From assembly GCA_006218025.1 (NCBI GenBank), contig VBWA01000012.1:1-64000 (forward strand): 64,000 nt of DNA. The letters run 5' to 3'. The stretch comes from Rhodocyclaceae bacterium (GTDB taxonomy: Bacteria > Pseudomonadota > Gammaproteobacteria > Burkholderiales > Rhodocyclaceae). The translations under genes were made by a program, and so were the position numbers. Under the pieces are notes generated by a model. It was not told the origin of the DNA and ran no database searches. It worked only from the letters and a program-made list of their open reading frames with translations. Positions 51,113 to 59,609 of this stretch are shown in pieces; position 1 is the stretch's first letter, and the number at the start of each line of letters is the position of its first letter.

Positions 51113-52387
51113 ATGATGGAAAAAGAGCTGGCCAGCCTGTGGCGGGAAGTCCTTGTCGATCTGCGCGAACCGGATCTGGTCTGGCAGCTGCTTGCGCTGG
51201 CGGCCTGCCTGTTGCTGGCCAAGCTGGGCGAGCGCCTGGTGCCCAGCCGCCAGGCCGGCGACGGGCGCGCCTGGGAGCTGGGTCGCGGCGGCCTGAAACG
51301 CCTCGCCTTCCCGCTGCTGGCGCTGATTCTGGTGCTGATTGCGCGACCCGTAGCGCAGCAGTGGATTCATGTGACATTCCTCTCGTTGGCCTTGCCGCTG
51401 CTGTCCTCGCTGGCGGTGATCCGCGTGGTGTTTTACGTGTTGCGCCTGAGCTTCGTCGAGTCCGCCTGGCTGGTCCAGTTCGAGCGCGTCTTTGCCGGGC
51501 TGGTCTGGGCCATCGTCGCCTTGCACATCACTGGCCTGCTGCCCGAGGTGATCGACGTACTGGAATCGGTGAAGTTCAGTGCCGGCAAGCAGAAGCTCAC
51601 GCTGTGGAATATGCTGCAGGGCCTCGGCGCGGTATTGATCGCCGTTTTTCTGGCGCTCTGGCTTGCCAGCGCGATCGAGGCGCGACTGCATGCGGCAGAA
51701 GGGCTCGACAACAATCTGCGCGTGGTCCTGGTCCGGCTGTCCAAGGCGCTACTGATTCTGCTGGCGGTGCTGATCGGCTTGCCCATGGTCGGCATCGATC
51801 TCACCACGCTCTCGGTATTCGGCGGCGCGCTCGGCGTCGGCCTCGGTTTCGGCCTGCAGAAAATTGCCAGCAACTATGTCTCCGGCTTCATCATCCTGCT
51901 CGACGATTCGATCCGCATCGGCAACATCATCACGGTCGGCGCCGACCGCGGCGAAGTGACGCGCATCACCACGCGCTACACCGTGCTAAAAAACCTCGAC
52001 GGCGTCGAAGCGCTGGTGCCCAACGAACTGCTGGTCGGCTCGGTGGTGCAGAACCAGTCCTACAGCAGCCCGCAGGTGCGCATCGCGCAGCCGGTTCAGG
52101 TCAGCTACGACAGTGACCTGGAACGCGCCATGAGCATCATGGCCGCGGCGGCCAAGGCTCAGCCGCGCGTGCTGGCCGACCCGGCGCCGGCGGTATTGCT
52201 CAAGGCCTTCGCCGACTCGGGCATCAACCTCGAACTCGGCTTCTGGGTGGGCGATCCCGAGCTGGGCGTGGGCCAACTGCGCTCCGACATCAATCTGGCG
52301 ATCTGGCGCGAATTCAAGCAGGCCGGCATCGCGATCCCCTTCCCGCAACGCGAAGTCCGAATTCTTGGTGGAGCAGAGCATGACTGA
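51113..52387 (+). CDS. Mechanosensitive ion channel of the MscS family
   Basis: 424 residues from ATG ATG at 51113. About six hydrophobic segments cover residues 20-240. The pore helix TM3 and beta domain follow: [20 protein letters not shown] near 237-256 with the Gly/Ala packing pattern, [19 protein letters not shown] and [18 protein letters not shown]. It opens upon membrane tension to release solutes. Overlaps rlmB by 8 bp. Confidence 0.92.
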   Translation: MMEKELASLWREVLVDLREPDLVWQLLALAACLLLAKLGERLVPSRQAGDGRAWELGRGGLKRLAFPLLALILVLIARPVAQQWIHVTFLSLALPLLSSLAVIRVVFYVLRLSFVESAWLVQFERVFAGLVWAIVALHITGLLPEVIDVLESVKFSAGKQKLTLWNMLQGLGAVLIAVFLALWLASAIEARLHAAEGLDNNLRVVLVRLSKALLILLAVLIGLPMVGIDLTTLSVFGGALGVGLGFGLQKIASNYVSGFIILLDDSIRIGNIITVGADRGEVTRITTRYTVLKNLDGVEALVPNELLVGSVVQNQSYSSPQVRIAQPVQVSYDSDLERAMSIMAAAAKAQPRVLADPAPAVLLKAFADSGINLELGFWVGDPELGVGQLRSDINLAIWREFKQAGIAIPFPQREVRILGGAEHD

Positions 52388-53117
52388 CACCCGACTGATA
52401 CATGGCTTTCATGCCATCACCGCCAAGCTGCGCCACGCCGCCGACGACGTCAAGGAAATCACCGTCGCCGAGGGGCGCCAGGACGGCCGCATGCGCGAGC
52501 TGCTGAAGCTGGCCGAAGCCCATGGCGTGCGCGTGATCCTGTCCGATGCGAAACGGCTCGACGGCCTGGCCGGCGGCACGCAGCATCAGGGCGTGGTGGC
52601 GAAGGTCGCCGCCCAAGCCAAACACGTGACGCTGGACGACGTGCTCGACGGCCTCACCGAACCTGCGCTGCTGCTGGTGCTCGACGGCGTCACCGACCCG
52701 CACAATCTCGGCGCCTGCCTGCGCGTGGCCGACGCCGCCGGCGCGCATGCGGTGATTGCGCCGAAGGACAAGGCCTGCGGCCTCAACGCGACCGTGATCA
52801 AGGTCGCCAGCGGCGCCGCCGATACCGTGCCCTACATCGTGGTGACCAATCTCGCGCGCAGTCTGCGCGAAATGCAGGAGCGCGGCATCTGGATCATCGG
52901 CGCCGCCGGCGAGGCCGAAAAGGAACTCTATGCGATCGACCAGAAAGGCCCCTGCGCCTGGGTGCTCGGCGCCGAGGGCGCCGGCATGCGCCGCCTGACG
53001 CGCGAGACCTGCGACGAACTGGCGCGCATTCCCATGCATGGCAGCGTGGAAAGCCTCAACGTGTCGGTGTCGGCCGGCATTTGTTTGTTCGAGGCAAGGC
53101 GGCAGCGCGGCAAGTGA
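52380..53117 (+). CDS. rlmB: 23S rRNA (guanosine-2'-O-)-methyltransferase RlmB
   Basis: 245 residues from the ATG at 52380. The N-terminal substrate-binding domain ([18 protein letters not shown]) and the SpoU methyltransferase domain with its three motifs are seen: [17 protein letters not shown] near 100, [13 protein letters not shown] near 200 and [18 protein letters not shown] near 222. Methylates G2251 of 23S rRNA. Complete. Confidence 0.93.
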   Translation: MTDTRLIHGFHAITAKLRHAADDVKEITVAEGRQDGRMRELLKLAEAHGVRVILSDAKRLDGLAGGTQHQGVVAKVAAQAKHVTLDDVLDGLTEPALLLVLDGVTDPHNLGACLRVADAAGAHAVIAPKDKACGLNATVIKVASGAADTVPYIVVTNLARSLREMQERGIWIIGAAGEAEKELYAIDQKGPCAWVLGAEGAGMRRLTRETCDELARIPMHGSVESLNVSVSAGICLFEARRQRGK

Positions 53118-53135
53118 GTCTGCAGCGCCGTCACA

Positions 53136-53162
53136 GAAGTCGGCGCTGGCGGGACGGCGATG
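53136..53162. repeat. GTCGGCGCTGGCG repeat (intergenic copy after rlmB)
   Basis: GAAGTCGGCGCTGGCGGGAC followed by GGCGATG, 18 bp after the rlmB stop. Not in any gene. Confidence 0.65.
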
Positions 53163-53251
53163 AAATGCGGCATGTTGAGGGAATCCGCGCTTGAGCGTAG
53201 TCTGTTGTTTTGATTGTTACGACGATAGTGATTGAACTCGACAGGCGAGCC

Positions 53252-53659
53252 ATGGACAAAGCTACCTACTACAAGACCCTATTTCTGTTCGGCGGCATTT
53301 GGAATGTCGGAGGCGCGATCCCGGCGTGGCTGGGAGCGATGCTCGTACCCGACCTGGCATTCGCGCACGCCGGCATGTCGGCTCCTGCGGTGTTGTTTCC
53401 CTATCACGCCATGTACTCGTTCATTGTCACGTTCGGTATTGGATACATTATCGTCAGTCGTGACATCACGAAAAATCATGGAATCGTTGTGCTGGGCATC
53501 ATAGGCAAGACATTGTTCTTTATTGCCTGTGGAACTGCCTTTGTTCGGAATGAAGCAAATCTGATGGTATTGCTGACAGGAATAGTGGATATCCTTTTTG
53601 CGTGTCTGTTCCTTGAGTTCTTGATTTCGGCAAAAAGGGTAGCGCCTCATCCGCAATGA
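53252..53659 (+). CDS. Small four-helix membrane protein
   Basis: 135 residues from the ATG at 53252 (AGGCGAG upstream). Four hydrophobic segments near 8-28, 45-65, 72-90 and 100-122 alternate with short polar loops; the second loop has HAMYSFIVTFG. I recognise no family. Lower GC than its neighbours suggests a different origin. No partner gene is adjacent. Confidence 0.65.
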   Translation: MDKATYYKTLFLFGGIWNVGGAIPAWLGAMLVPDLAFAHAGMSAPAVLFPYHAMYSFIVTFGIGYIIVSRDITKNHGIVVLGIIGKTLFFIACGTAFVRNEANLMVLLTGIVDILFACLFLEFLISAKRVAPHPQ

Positions 53660-53805
53660 GGATCCGCCAGCAACCGCATTGCGTGCGCTGGACATGAAGA
53701 AGCAAGGACATTGGCTATTGCTGCTGCTGCCTGATGGTCGAAGTTGGTGGCTGTCCGTTTCAGAGCAACGCGATCGACTGCATAAGGGCACGAAACAGAC
53801 GTTGC

Positions 53806-53830
53806 CGCCGTACCGCCAGCGCCGACTTTC
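53806..53830. repeat. GTCGGCGCTGGCG repeat (intergenic copy before the thioesterase gene)
   Basis: The reverse complement reads GAAAGTCGGCGCTGGCGGTA then CGGCG. It ends 15 bp from the stop of the thioesterase gene. The stretch 53660-53845 has no supported gene. Confidence 0.65.
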
Positions 53831-53845
53831 CGGGCGCGGTGCAGC

Positions 53846-54292
53846 TCAGGCGACGGCGTTGCCCGCTTCGTAGGCTTCGATCGCCGTGCGCAGCTTGTCC
53901 GGCAAGGGGCGCGAGGTCTTGCTTTCCGGGTCGGCGTTGACGTAGACGATCTCGCCGCTGATCAGGCGCTCGCCGTCGCGGAAGATGCCCATTTCAAACG
54001 TCATGCTCGAATTGCCGAGCTTGGCGGCGCGCACGCAGACGTCGATGATTTCGTCGAAGCGCGCCGAGCCGTGGTAGTTGATCACGCTGCGCACCGCGAA
54101 CAGGTCGCCGCCAGTGCCGGCGATGCCTTCCGGGTAGGGCAGGCCGATGGCGCGCCAGTACTCGGTGACGCCGACGTCGAAGTAGGTCAGGTAGTGGCCG
54201 TTGAAGACGATGTTCTGCGGATCGACTTCGGCCCAGCGCACGCGTAGCGGGTAACGCAGGCGGAAGGCGGCGAGTTCAGAGGGCGTGGTCAT
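53846..54292 (-). CDS. Acyl-CoA thioesterase, 4HBT hot-dog family
   Basis: 148 residues. The hot-dog fold motif YPLRVRWAEVDPQNIVFNGH near 14-33 has the catalytic Asp of the 4-hydroxybenzoyl-CoA thioesterase type, followed by YLTYFDVGVTEYWRAIGL. It would hydrolyse a short- or medium-chain or aromatic acyl-CoA. It is encoded after the 3-hydroxyacyl-CoA dehydrogenase gene (42 bp apart), so both may work in one acyl-CoA pathway. Confidence 0.9.
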   Translation of the reverse strand: MTTPSELAAFRLRYPLRVRWAEVDPQNIVFNGHYLTYFDVGVTEYWRAIGLPYPEGIAGTGGDLFAVRSVINYHGSARFDEIIDVCVRAAKLGNSSMTFEMGIFRDGERLISGEIVYVNADPESKTSRPLPDKLRTAIEAYEAGNAVA

Positions 54293-54334
54293 GGCAGGTC
54301 CCCTTGAGGTTGTCGGTTGGAATCCGGTGCGCGG

Positions 54335-55873
54335 CTACGCTTCGTCGGTCAGCAGCGAGACGCCGAGCAGGGCGCGGCGCTTGAGCCACGGGCTGGGACG
54401 GTAGCGCGGATCGCCGTAGAAATCCTGCATGGCTTCGAGGATGGTCAGCACGTTCCTGGCGCCCAGCGCATCGCCGAAGGCCAGCGGGCCCTTGGGGTAG
54501 GCGAGGCCGAGCGTGACGGCGCGGTCGATGTCGGCCGGTTTGGCGACGCGCTGCTGGGCGATGTCGCAACCGATGTTCACGATGCAGGCGACGATGCGCT
54601 GGGCGACGAAGCCGGCGCTGTCATGAATCACCGTGACGGGCGTGCCGTCGGCGGCGAACAGGGCATGGGCGGCGTCGCGCATCGCGGGCGTGGTCAGCGG
54701 CGTCGTCATCAGCGTGCGGCGCGGACTCTTGCCTGCCGTGATGCCGAACAGGCAGTCGATGGCGACGGTGCGCCCGGGATCGAGGCCCTTGGTTACGCAG
54801 GCCGTGGTGGCGTCCATGCCCAGCGGGGTGATGATGCACAGGGCATCTTCGCTGGGCTCGTAGTCGGTTTCGACCGCGATGCCGGCTGCGGCCGCGATCT
54901 CGCGCACGGTTTCGCCCCATGCCGGGTGGGTCTGGCTGACCCAGACGCTGGCCGGCTTGGCGGTCGGCACAATGGCTACGGGCATCGCCTCGGGCGTCCC
55001 GTTGGCGTAGGTGTAGAAGCCGCGGCCGGTCTTGCGTCCCAGCAGGCCGCCGGCGAGGCGTTGCGCCGCGAGTGCCGAGGGCCGGTAGCGCGGCTCCTGG
55101 TAATACTGGTGGTAGATGGATTCCATCACCGGCTGCGAAACGTCGAGCCCGGTGAGATCCAGCAGTTCGAAAGGGCCCATGCGGAAGCCCGCGACCTCGC
55201 GCATGATGCGGTCGATCTCCCAGAAATCCGTCACGCCTTCGCCGAGGATGCGCAGCGCTTCGGTGGCGAAACCGCGGCCGGCATGATTGACGATGAAGCC
55301 CGGCGTGTCGCGGGCGGCGACTGCCGTGTGGCCCATGCGCCGGCCGAGCGCCAGCAGTGCCTCGCAGACCCACGGCGCGGTGAGCAGGCCGTCGATCACC
55401 TCGACGATTTTCATCAGCGGCACGGGATTGAAGAAGTGGAAGCCGCCGACGCGCTCCGGCCGCTTGCAGGCCGCGGCTAGCGAGGTCACCGAGAGCGACG
55501 AGGTATTGGTGGCGAGGATGCAATCGGCACCGATAATGTCTTCCAGTTGCTGGAACAGCTGCTTCTTGACGTCGAGGTTTTCGACGATGGCCTCGATGAT
55601 GACTTGTGCCGAAGCCAGTTCATCGAGGCGGGGCACGACTTCCAGCTTGGCCGTTGCCGCGGCGAGCGCCTCGGCGGATATCTTGCCCTTCTCGGCCAGC
55701 TTGCCCAGCGTGCCGACCACGGTTTCGCGCGCGTTCGCCGCGGCGCCGTGCAGGGCGTCGAACAGCAGCACCCGAATGCCGGCCTGCGCCGCGATCTGGG
55801 CAATGCCGCGGCCCATGGCGCCGGTGCCGACGATGCCGATGCAAAGGGAAGACGACTGGATGTCGACAGGCAT
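54335..55873 (-). CDS. 3-hydroxyacyl-CoA dehydrogenase (PaaH/PaaC type)
   Basis: 512 residues from the ATG at 55871-55873, which has GGAG 8 bp upstream. The N-terminal Rossmann domain shows GIVGTGAMGRGIAQIAAQAG; NTSSLSVTSLA and GFHFFNPVPLMKIVEVI follow, with the catalytic His in HFFNP. A first 3HCDH C-terminal domain (about 185-285) is followed by a second Rossmann-like and 3HCDH_C segment to the end, as in the long PaaH/PaaC type of phenylacetate degradation. NAD-dependent oxidation of 3-hydroxyacyl-CoA. Other paa genes are not in the window, so the exact substrate is open. Confidence 0.88.
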   Translation of the reverse strand: MPVDIQSSSLCIGIVGTGAMGRGIAQIAAQAGIRVLLFDALHGAAANARETVVGTLGKLAEKGKISAEALAAATAKLEVVPRLDELASAQVIIEAIVENLDVKKQLFQQLEDIIGADCILATNTSSLSVTSLAAACKRPERVGGFHFFNPVPLMKIVEVIDGLLTAPWVCEALLALGRRMGHTAVAARDTPGFIVNHAGRGFATEALRILGEGVTDFWEIDRIMREVAGFRMGPFELLDLTGLDVSQPVMESIYHQYYQEPRYRPSALAAQRLAGGLLGRKTGRGFYTYANGTPEAMPVAIVPTAKPASVWVSQTHPAWGETVREIAAAAGIAVETDYEPSEDALCIITPLGMDATTACVTKGLDPGRTVAIDCLFGITAGKSPRRTLMTTPLTTPAMRDAAHALFAADGTPVTVIHDSAGFVAQRIVACIVNIGCDIAQQRVAKPADIDRAVTLGLAYPKGPLAFGDALGARNVLTILEAMQDFYGDPRYRPSPWLKRRALLGVSLLTDEA

Positions 55874-55937
55874 GGGAATCTCCATGGGTTGTTGCGTGCC
55901 CGGCCTGCTTGCAGCGGCCAGGCGGGCGTTCAGCGAC

Positions 55938-56762
55938 CTACCAGAGCTTCCACCACGGCTCCGCGCGGTTGAGGCCGCGTGCGTAGTATTCGCTCTGGGG
56001 GAAATTCTTGCGCATCACGCGCTCGGCATCGTCGCGCAGGTCGTTCATGCCGAGCAGATCGTAGGCCTTGACCATGATGAACAGGGCTTCTTCATTGGCC
56101 GGCGCGTCCGGGTAGGTCTTGATCGCGGTCTGCGCGCGGTTAAGCGCAGCGACGTAGGCTTCCCGCTTCATGTAGTAGCGGGCGACATGCACTTCATGCG
56201 AGGCCAGTGCATTGACCAGGTATTTCATGCGCGCCGTGGCGTCCGGCGTGTAGCGGCTCTCGGGATACTTGTTCACCAGTGCCTTGAAGGCATCGAAGGA
56301 CTCGCGGGCGGCCTTGGGGTCACGCTCGGTGAGATCCTGCAGGCTGACGTAGCCGAGCAGGCCGAGGTCTTCGTTGAAATTGGCCAGGCCCTTCAGGTAA
56401 TAGGCGTAGTCGACGTTGGGATGGTTCGGATGCAGGCGGATGAAGCGATCGCAGGCGGCAATGGTGGACGCTGGTTCCTGCTGGCGGAAATAGGCGTAGG
56501 CGACTTCGAGCTGCGCCTGCTGCGCGTAACGGCCGTAAGGGAAGCGCGCTTCGAGCTTCTCGAAATACTTGACCGCCTTGTCGTAGGCGCCGTCGTTCAT
56601 GGCGTCCTTGGCTTCGCTGTACAGCTTGCTGGCGGACCAGCCGGCGGTTTCGTCGATCACGTCGGGCAGCAGACCGCAACCGCCGAGCAGACCCGTGCCG
56701 AGAACGGCGCCGATGACCACGATTGGGGCGAGCGCCCGCAGGAATGCCGCTAAACTACGCAT
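55938..56762 (-). CDS. bamD: Outer-membrane assembly lipoprotein BamD
   Basis: 274 residues. The signal peptide has a lipobox (LGTGLLGGC) giving a lipidated Cys near 29. The mature protein consists of TPR-like repeats, with the typical KLYSEAKDAMNDGAYDKAVK, FPYGRYAQQAQLEVAYAYF and HPNHPNVDYAYYLKGLANF stretches. BamD is the essential lipoprotein of the BAM complex that inserts outer-membrane proteins. Its start codon overlaps that of divergent rluD, as is common in betaproteobacteria. Confidence 0.94.
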   Translation of the reverse strand: MRSLAAFLRALAPIVVIGAVLGTGLLGGCGLLPDVIDETAGWSASKLYSEAKDAMNDGAYDKAVKYFEKLEARFPYGRYAQQAQLEVAYAYFRQQEPASTIAACDRFIRLHPNHPNVDYAYYLKGLANFNEDLGLLGYVSLQDLTERDPKAARESFDAFKALVNKYPESRYTPDATARMKYLVNALASHEVHVARYYMKREAYVAALNRAQTAIKTYPDAPANEEALFIMVKAYDLLGMNDLRDDAERVMRKNFPQSEYYARGLNRAEPWWKLW

Positions 56763-57771
56763 GGTGAAAACCTCGCATCAAGATGCGGCCGATTATAGCC
56801 GAAGCCCCAGCCCGACCCCGAGCGTCGAAATCCCCGCGGAGTGCGCCGGCTGGCGCCTCGACGCCGCATTGGCGAAGCTGTTTCCCGAGCACTCGCGCAG
56901 CCGTCTGCAGGCCTGGCTCAAGGCCGGGCTGATTCGCCTCGACGGCGGCCAGGCGGAGCCCAAGCGCAAGGTGTATGGCGGCGAACGCATCGATTTCGAC
57001 CCGGGCGCTGCCGTTACCTGCCCGCGAAGCGGAATTCCAGGTATGCAAGGCGCGTCAGCGCCGACTCTTGCCGATGCGGCCGAGGACATTGCGCTCAACG
57101 TGGTGTTCGAGGACGAACAGCTGATCGTGATCGACAAGCCGGCGGGGCTGGTGGTGCATCCGGGCAACGGCAATGCCTCGGGCACGCTGATGAATGCGCT
57201 GCTGCACCATGAGCCGCAATTGGCCGGCATCCCCCGCGCCGGCATCGTGCACCGGCTCGACAAGGACACCAGCGGCCTGCTGGTGGTGGCGAAGACGCTG
57301 ACGGCGCAGACCGACCTGGTGCGCCAGATGCAGGCGCGTTCCGTGAAGCGGCATTACCTCGCCCTGGCGCTGGGCACGGTGGAGCGCGACGGCACCGTCG
57401 ATGCGCCGCTCGGGCGCCATGCCGTGCAGCGTACCAAGATGGCCATCATGCGGGCCGGCGGCAAGGAAGCGCGCACGCATTACGCGGTGCTCGAGCGCTT
57501 CGCCAAGGCGACCCTGCTCGAATGCCGGCTGGAAACCGGGCGCACCCATCAGATTCGCGTCCATCTCGCGTCGATCAAGCATCCGCTGGCCGGCGATCCG
57601 GCGTATGGCAAGGCGAAGAGCGGCGATGCGCGGCTCGATGCCTTTCCGCGTCAGGCGCTGCATGCCTGGCGGCTGGCATTGGTGCATCCGGCGACGGGCG
57701 CTGAAATGGCCTGGGAATCGCCGCTGCCCGCCGATTTCGCGCAGCTGCTGGAAGAGCTGCGGCATGAGTAG
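56761..57771 (+). CDS. rluD: 23S rRNA pseudouridine synthase RluD with repeat-encoded insertion
   Basis: 336 residues from the ATG at 56761, which overlaps the bamD start (CATG). It has an S4 domain (about 25-75) followed by the RluA-type catalytic domain with GIVHRLDKDTSGLLVVAKT near 163-181 (catalytic Asp) and RTHQIRVHLASIKHPLAGDP. Makes pseudouridines 1911, 1915 and 1917. The segment CPRSGIPGMQGASAPTLADA near 87-106 is extra compared with other RluD proteins; it is encoded by DNA including TCAGCGCCGACTCTT at 57055-57069, a copy of the scattered repeat. Confidence 0.93.
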   Translation: MVKTSHQDAADYSRSPSPTPSVEIPAECAGWRLDAALAKLFPEHSRSRLQAWLKAGLIRLDGGQAEPKRKVYGGERIDFDPGAAVTCPRSGIPGMQGASAPTLADAAEDIALNVVFEDEQLIVIDKPAGLVVHPGNGNASGTLMNALLHHEPQLAGIPRAGIVHRLDKDTSGLLVVAKTLTAQTDLVRQMQARSVKRHYLALALGTVERDGTVDAPLGRHAVQRTKMAIMRAGGKEARTHYAVLERFAKATLLECRLETGRTHQIRVHLASIKHPLAGDPAYGKAKSGDARLDAFPRQALHAWRLALVHPATGAEMAWESPLPADFAQLLEELRHE

Positions 57772-58549
57772 TTTCATCGTGCCCGACTGGCCCGCGCCAC
57801 CCGGCGTGCGCGCACTGGCGACGACGCGGCAGGGCGGCGCCAGCCATGCGCCGTGGAACAGCTTCAATCTCGGCGACCATGTCGGCGATGATCCCCGCGC
57901 GGTGGCGGCGAATCGCGCCCTGCTGCGCCGCGAGCTGCCCGCCGAGCCGCTGTGGCTGACCCAGGTGCACGGCACGCGCTGCGTCGATGCAGCAACGGCA
58001 GCGCCCGGCGCCGAGGCCGATGCCAGCTTCACGCGGCAGCGCGGCGTGGTCTGCGCCGTGCTCACGGCCGACTGCCTGCCGGTGCTGCTCTGCGATGACA
58101 GGGCGAGCGTGGTCGGCATTGCCCACGCGGGCTGGCGTGGGCTGGCTGCGGGCGTGATCGAGACAACGGTGGCCGCGATGGGCGAGCCGGGTGATCGTCT
58201 GATGGCCTGGCTCGGCCCCGCCATCGGGCCGCAAGCCTTCGAAGTCGGCAGCGAGGTGCGCGAGATTTTCGTCGGCCACGACGCGCAGGCGGCCGATGCC
58301 TTCGTTGCCGCCGCCGCCGGCAAATGGCTGTGCGACATCCATCAACTGGCGCGGCAGCGACTCCAGGCGCTGGGCATTGACGGCCCCCGAAGGGGTGTCC
58401 CCGTCACGCAAAGCGGTCGTGCCACCAGCGCCGTCCCCGGGGATGCCGCTTCGCATAACTTCTGCACCATGCGCGATGCGGATAACTTTTTTTCCTATCG
58501 CCGCGACGGCGTCACCGGGCGCATGGCCAGCCTGGTCTGGCTGGAATAG
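57764..58549 (+). CDS. pgeF: Purine nucleoside phosphorylase / laccase-domain protein PgeF with repeat-encoded insertion
   Basis: 261 residues, overlapping rluD by 8 bp. The YfiH/DUF152 fold shows LTQVHGTRC (metal His), AVLTADCLPVLLCD (metal Cys), GIAHAGWRGLAAGV (metal His) and the C-terminal FFSYRRDGVTGRMASLVW. Members act as multi-substrate purine nucleoside phosphorylases or edit peptidoglycan precursors. Between LGIDG and the CTMRDADNFF tail is an extra segment VPVTQSGRATSAVPGDAASH near 213-235, encoded by the repeat shared with mutL (58411-58460). Confidence 0.9.
   Translation: MSSFIVPDWPAPPGVRALATTRQGGASHAPWNSFNLGDHVGDDPRAVAANRALLRRELPAEPLWLTQVHGTRCVDAATAAPGAEADASFTRQRGVVCAVLTADCLPVLLCDDRASVVGIAHAGWRGLAAGVIETTVAAMGEPGDRLMAWLGPAIGPQAFEVGSEVREIFVGHDAQAADAFVAAAAGKWLCDIHQLARQRLQALGIDGPRRGVPVTQSGRATSAVPGDAASHNFCTMRDADNFFSYRRDGVTGRMASLVWLE
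58411..58460. repeat. About 50-bp repeat in pgeF, inverted copy of the mutL repeat
   Basis: See the copy at 45065-45116. Present as CCAGCGCCGTCCCCGGGGAT, then GCCGCTTCGCATAACTT. It lies in coding sequence and keeps the frame. Confidence 0.7.
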
Positions 58550-58568
58550 CGCCTATAATTTCAGGCCC

Positions 58569-59360
58569 ATGTCCGTTCTTTCCTGGATCATTGTCATGTC
58601 ATTGGTCGGCGGCGCGCTGAGCGTTGCCGCCGCCGCTGCATTTGCGTTCAGGGCGCGGTTGCAATGGGTGTCGCTGCTCATCAGCTATGCCATCGGCGCG
58701 CTGCTGGGGGCCTCATTTCTCGAAGTGCTGCCGCATGCGATCACTGCCAGCGGCGATGCTTCGACCACGACGGCAACGGTGCTCGCCGGCATCCTGGCCT
58801 TCTTCGTCATGGAAAAACTGGTGCTGTGGCGACATTGCCACGTCGAGGCCTGCGAAGGGCATGAGCCGCTGGTGCACACCCACGGCCATGAGCACGACCA
58901 CGGCCGCAGCGGCCTGATGATCCTGGTAGGCGATACCTTCCACAACTTTGTCGATGGCGTGCTGATCGCGGCGGCCTTCATGGAGGACGTGCGCCTCGGC
59001 ATCGTCACCGCGCTGGCGATGATTGCGCACGAGATTCCGCAGGAGGTCGGCGACTTCGTGATCCTGCTGCATTCGGGCTACTCCAAAGGGCGCGCGCTGG
59101 CCTTCAACCTGCTCTCCAGCCTGGCGACCATGGTGGGCGCGCTGCTGGCCTATGTGGCGCTGGGCCAGGTGCAAAGCGCCGTGCCGGTGCTGCTGGCGCT
59201 GGCGGCGGCGAGCATGATCTATGTCGCCGTGGCCGATCTGATCCCGGGCCTGCACAAGCGCACCGAGCTGCGCGCCACGCTGCAGCAGGTGCTACTGATC
59301 GCGGCCGGCATCGGCACCATCGTTCTCACCCACCACATCGTCGACCGCTTCGCGGGCTAG
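58569..59360 (+). CDS. ZIP-family metal transporter
   Basis: 263 residues. Seven to eight membrane segments with a His-rich cytoplasmic loop (HTHGHEHDHGRS near 102-113) and the paired metal-site helices FHNFVDGVLIAAAF and MIAHEIPQEVGDFVILL typical of ZIP transporters. Probably imports zinc or a related divalent metal. A TATAAT box at 58554-58559 lies only 10 bp before the ATG, so the transcript may be almost leaderless. Confidence 0.93.
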   Translation: MSVLSWIIVMSLVGGALSVAAAAAFAFRARLQWVSLLISYAIGALLGASFLEVLPHAITASGDASTTTATVLAGILAFFVMEKLVLWRHCHVEACEGHEPLVHTHGHEHDHGRSGLMILVGDTFHNFVDGVLIAAAFMEDVRLGIVTALAMIAHEIPQEVGDFVILLHSGYSKGRALAFNLLSSLATMVGALLAYVALGQVQSAVPVLLALAAASMIYVAVADLIPGLHKRTELRATLQQVLLIAAGIGTIVLTHHIVDRFAG

Positions 59361-59519
59361 GCGCTGCCTTCGTCGCTGCGGCGTGCCGAACAGCCACAGC
59401 AGCAAGGCCAGTGGCGCCGCTCCATAGAGGACAAAGGTCAGCACGCCGGCGGTAAGATTCCCCTCCGTGGCCGCCATCAGGACGGTGACGTAAAGCCATC
59501 CGATTGCGATTACATACAT
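59292..59519 (-). CDS. Small membrane protein
   Basis: 75 residues, antisense to the end of the ZIP gene. Two membrane segments (YVIAIGWLYVTVLMAATEG and LTFVLYGAAPLALLLWLFG) are followed by a basic tail. Proteins with this MYVIAIGWLYV start are, to my knowledge, widespread in betaproteobacteria without known function. The 69-bp overlap with the ZIP gene affects only the variable tail. Confidence 0.7.
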   Translation of the reverse strand: MYVIAIGWLYVTVLMAATEGNLTAGVLTFVLYGAAPLALLLWLFGTPQRRRQRLAREAVDDVVGENDGADAGRDQ

Positions 59520-59556
59520 GGGCCAATTTTACGGGCAAGGATCGGCCGAGTCCGGC

Positions 59557-59585
59557 TTGACACCGTTTATTGTGCAGTGCAAAAT
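59557..59585 (+). promoter_or_regulatory. phaC promoter with possible PhaR site
   Basis: TTGACA (59557-59562) and CAAAAT (59580-59585) are 17 bp apart, a good -35 and a moderate -10. Between and over the -10 is TTGTGCAGTGCAAAAT (59570-59585), which resembles the TGCA-rich sites bound by PhaR-type repressors. Binding is an inference. Confidence 0.5.
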
Positions 59586-59609
59586 CGAACCCGTTTTCAG
59601 GAGCCGTCG

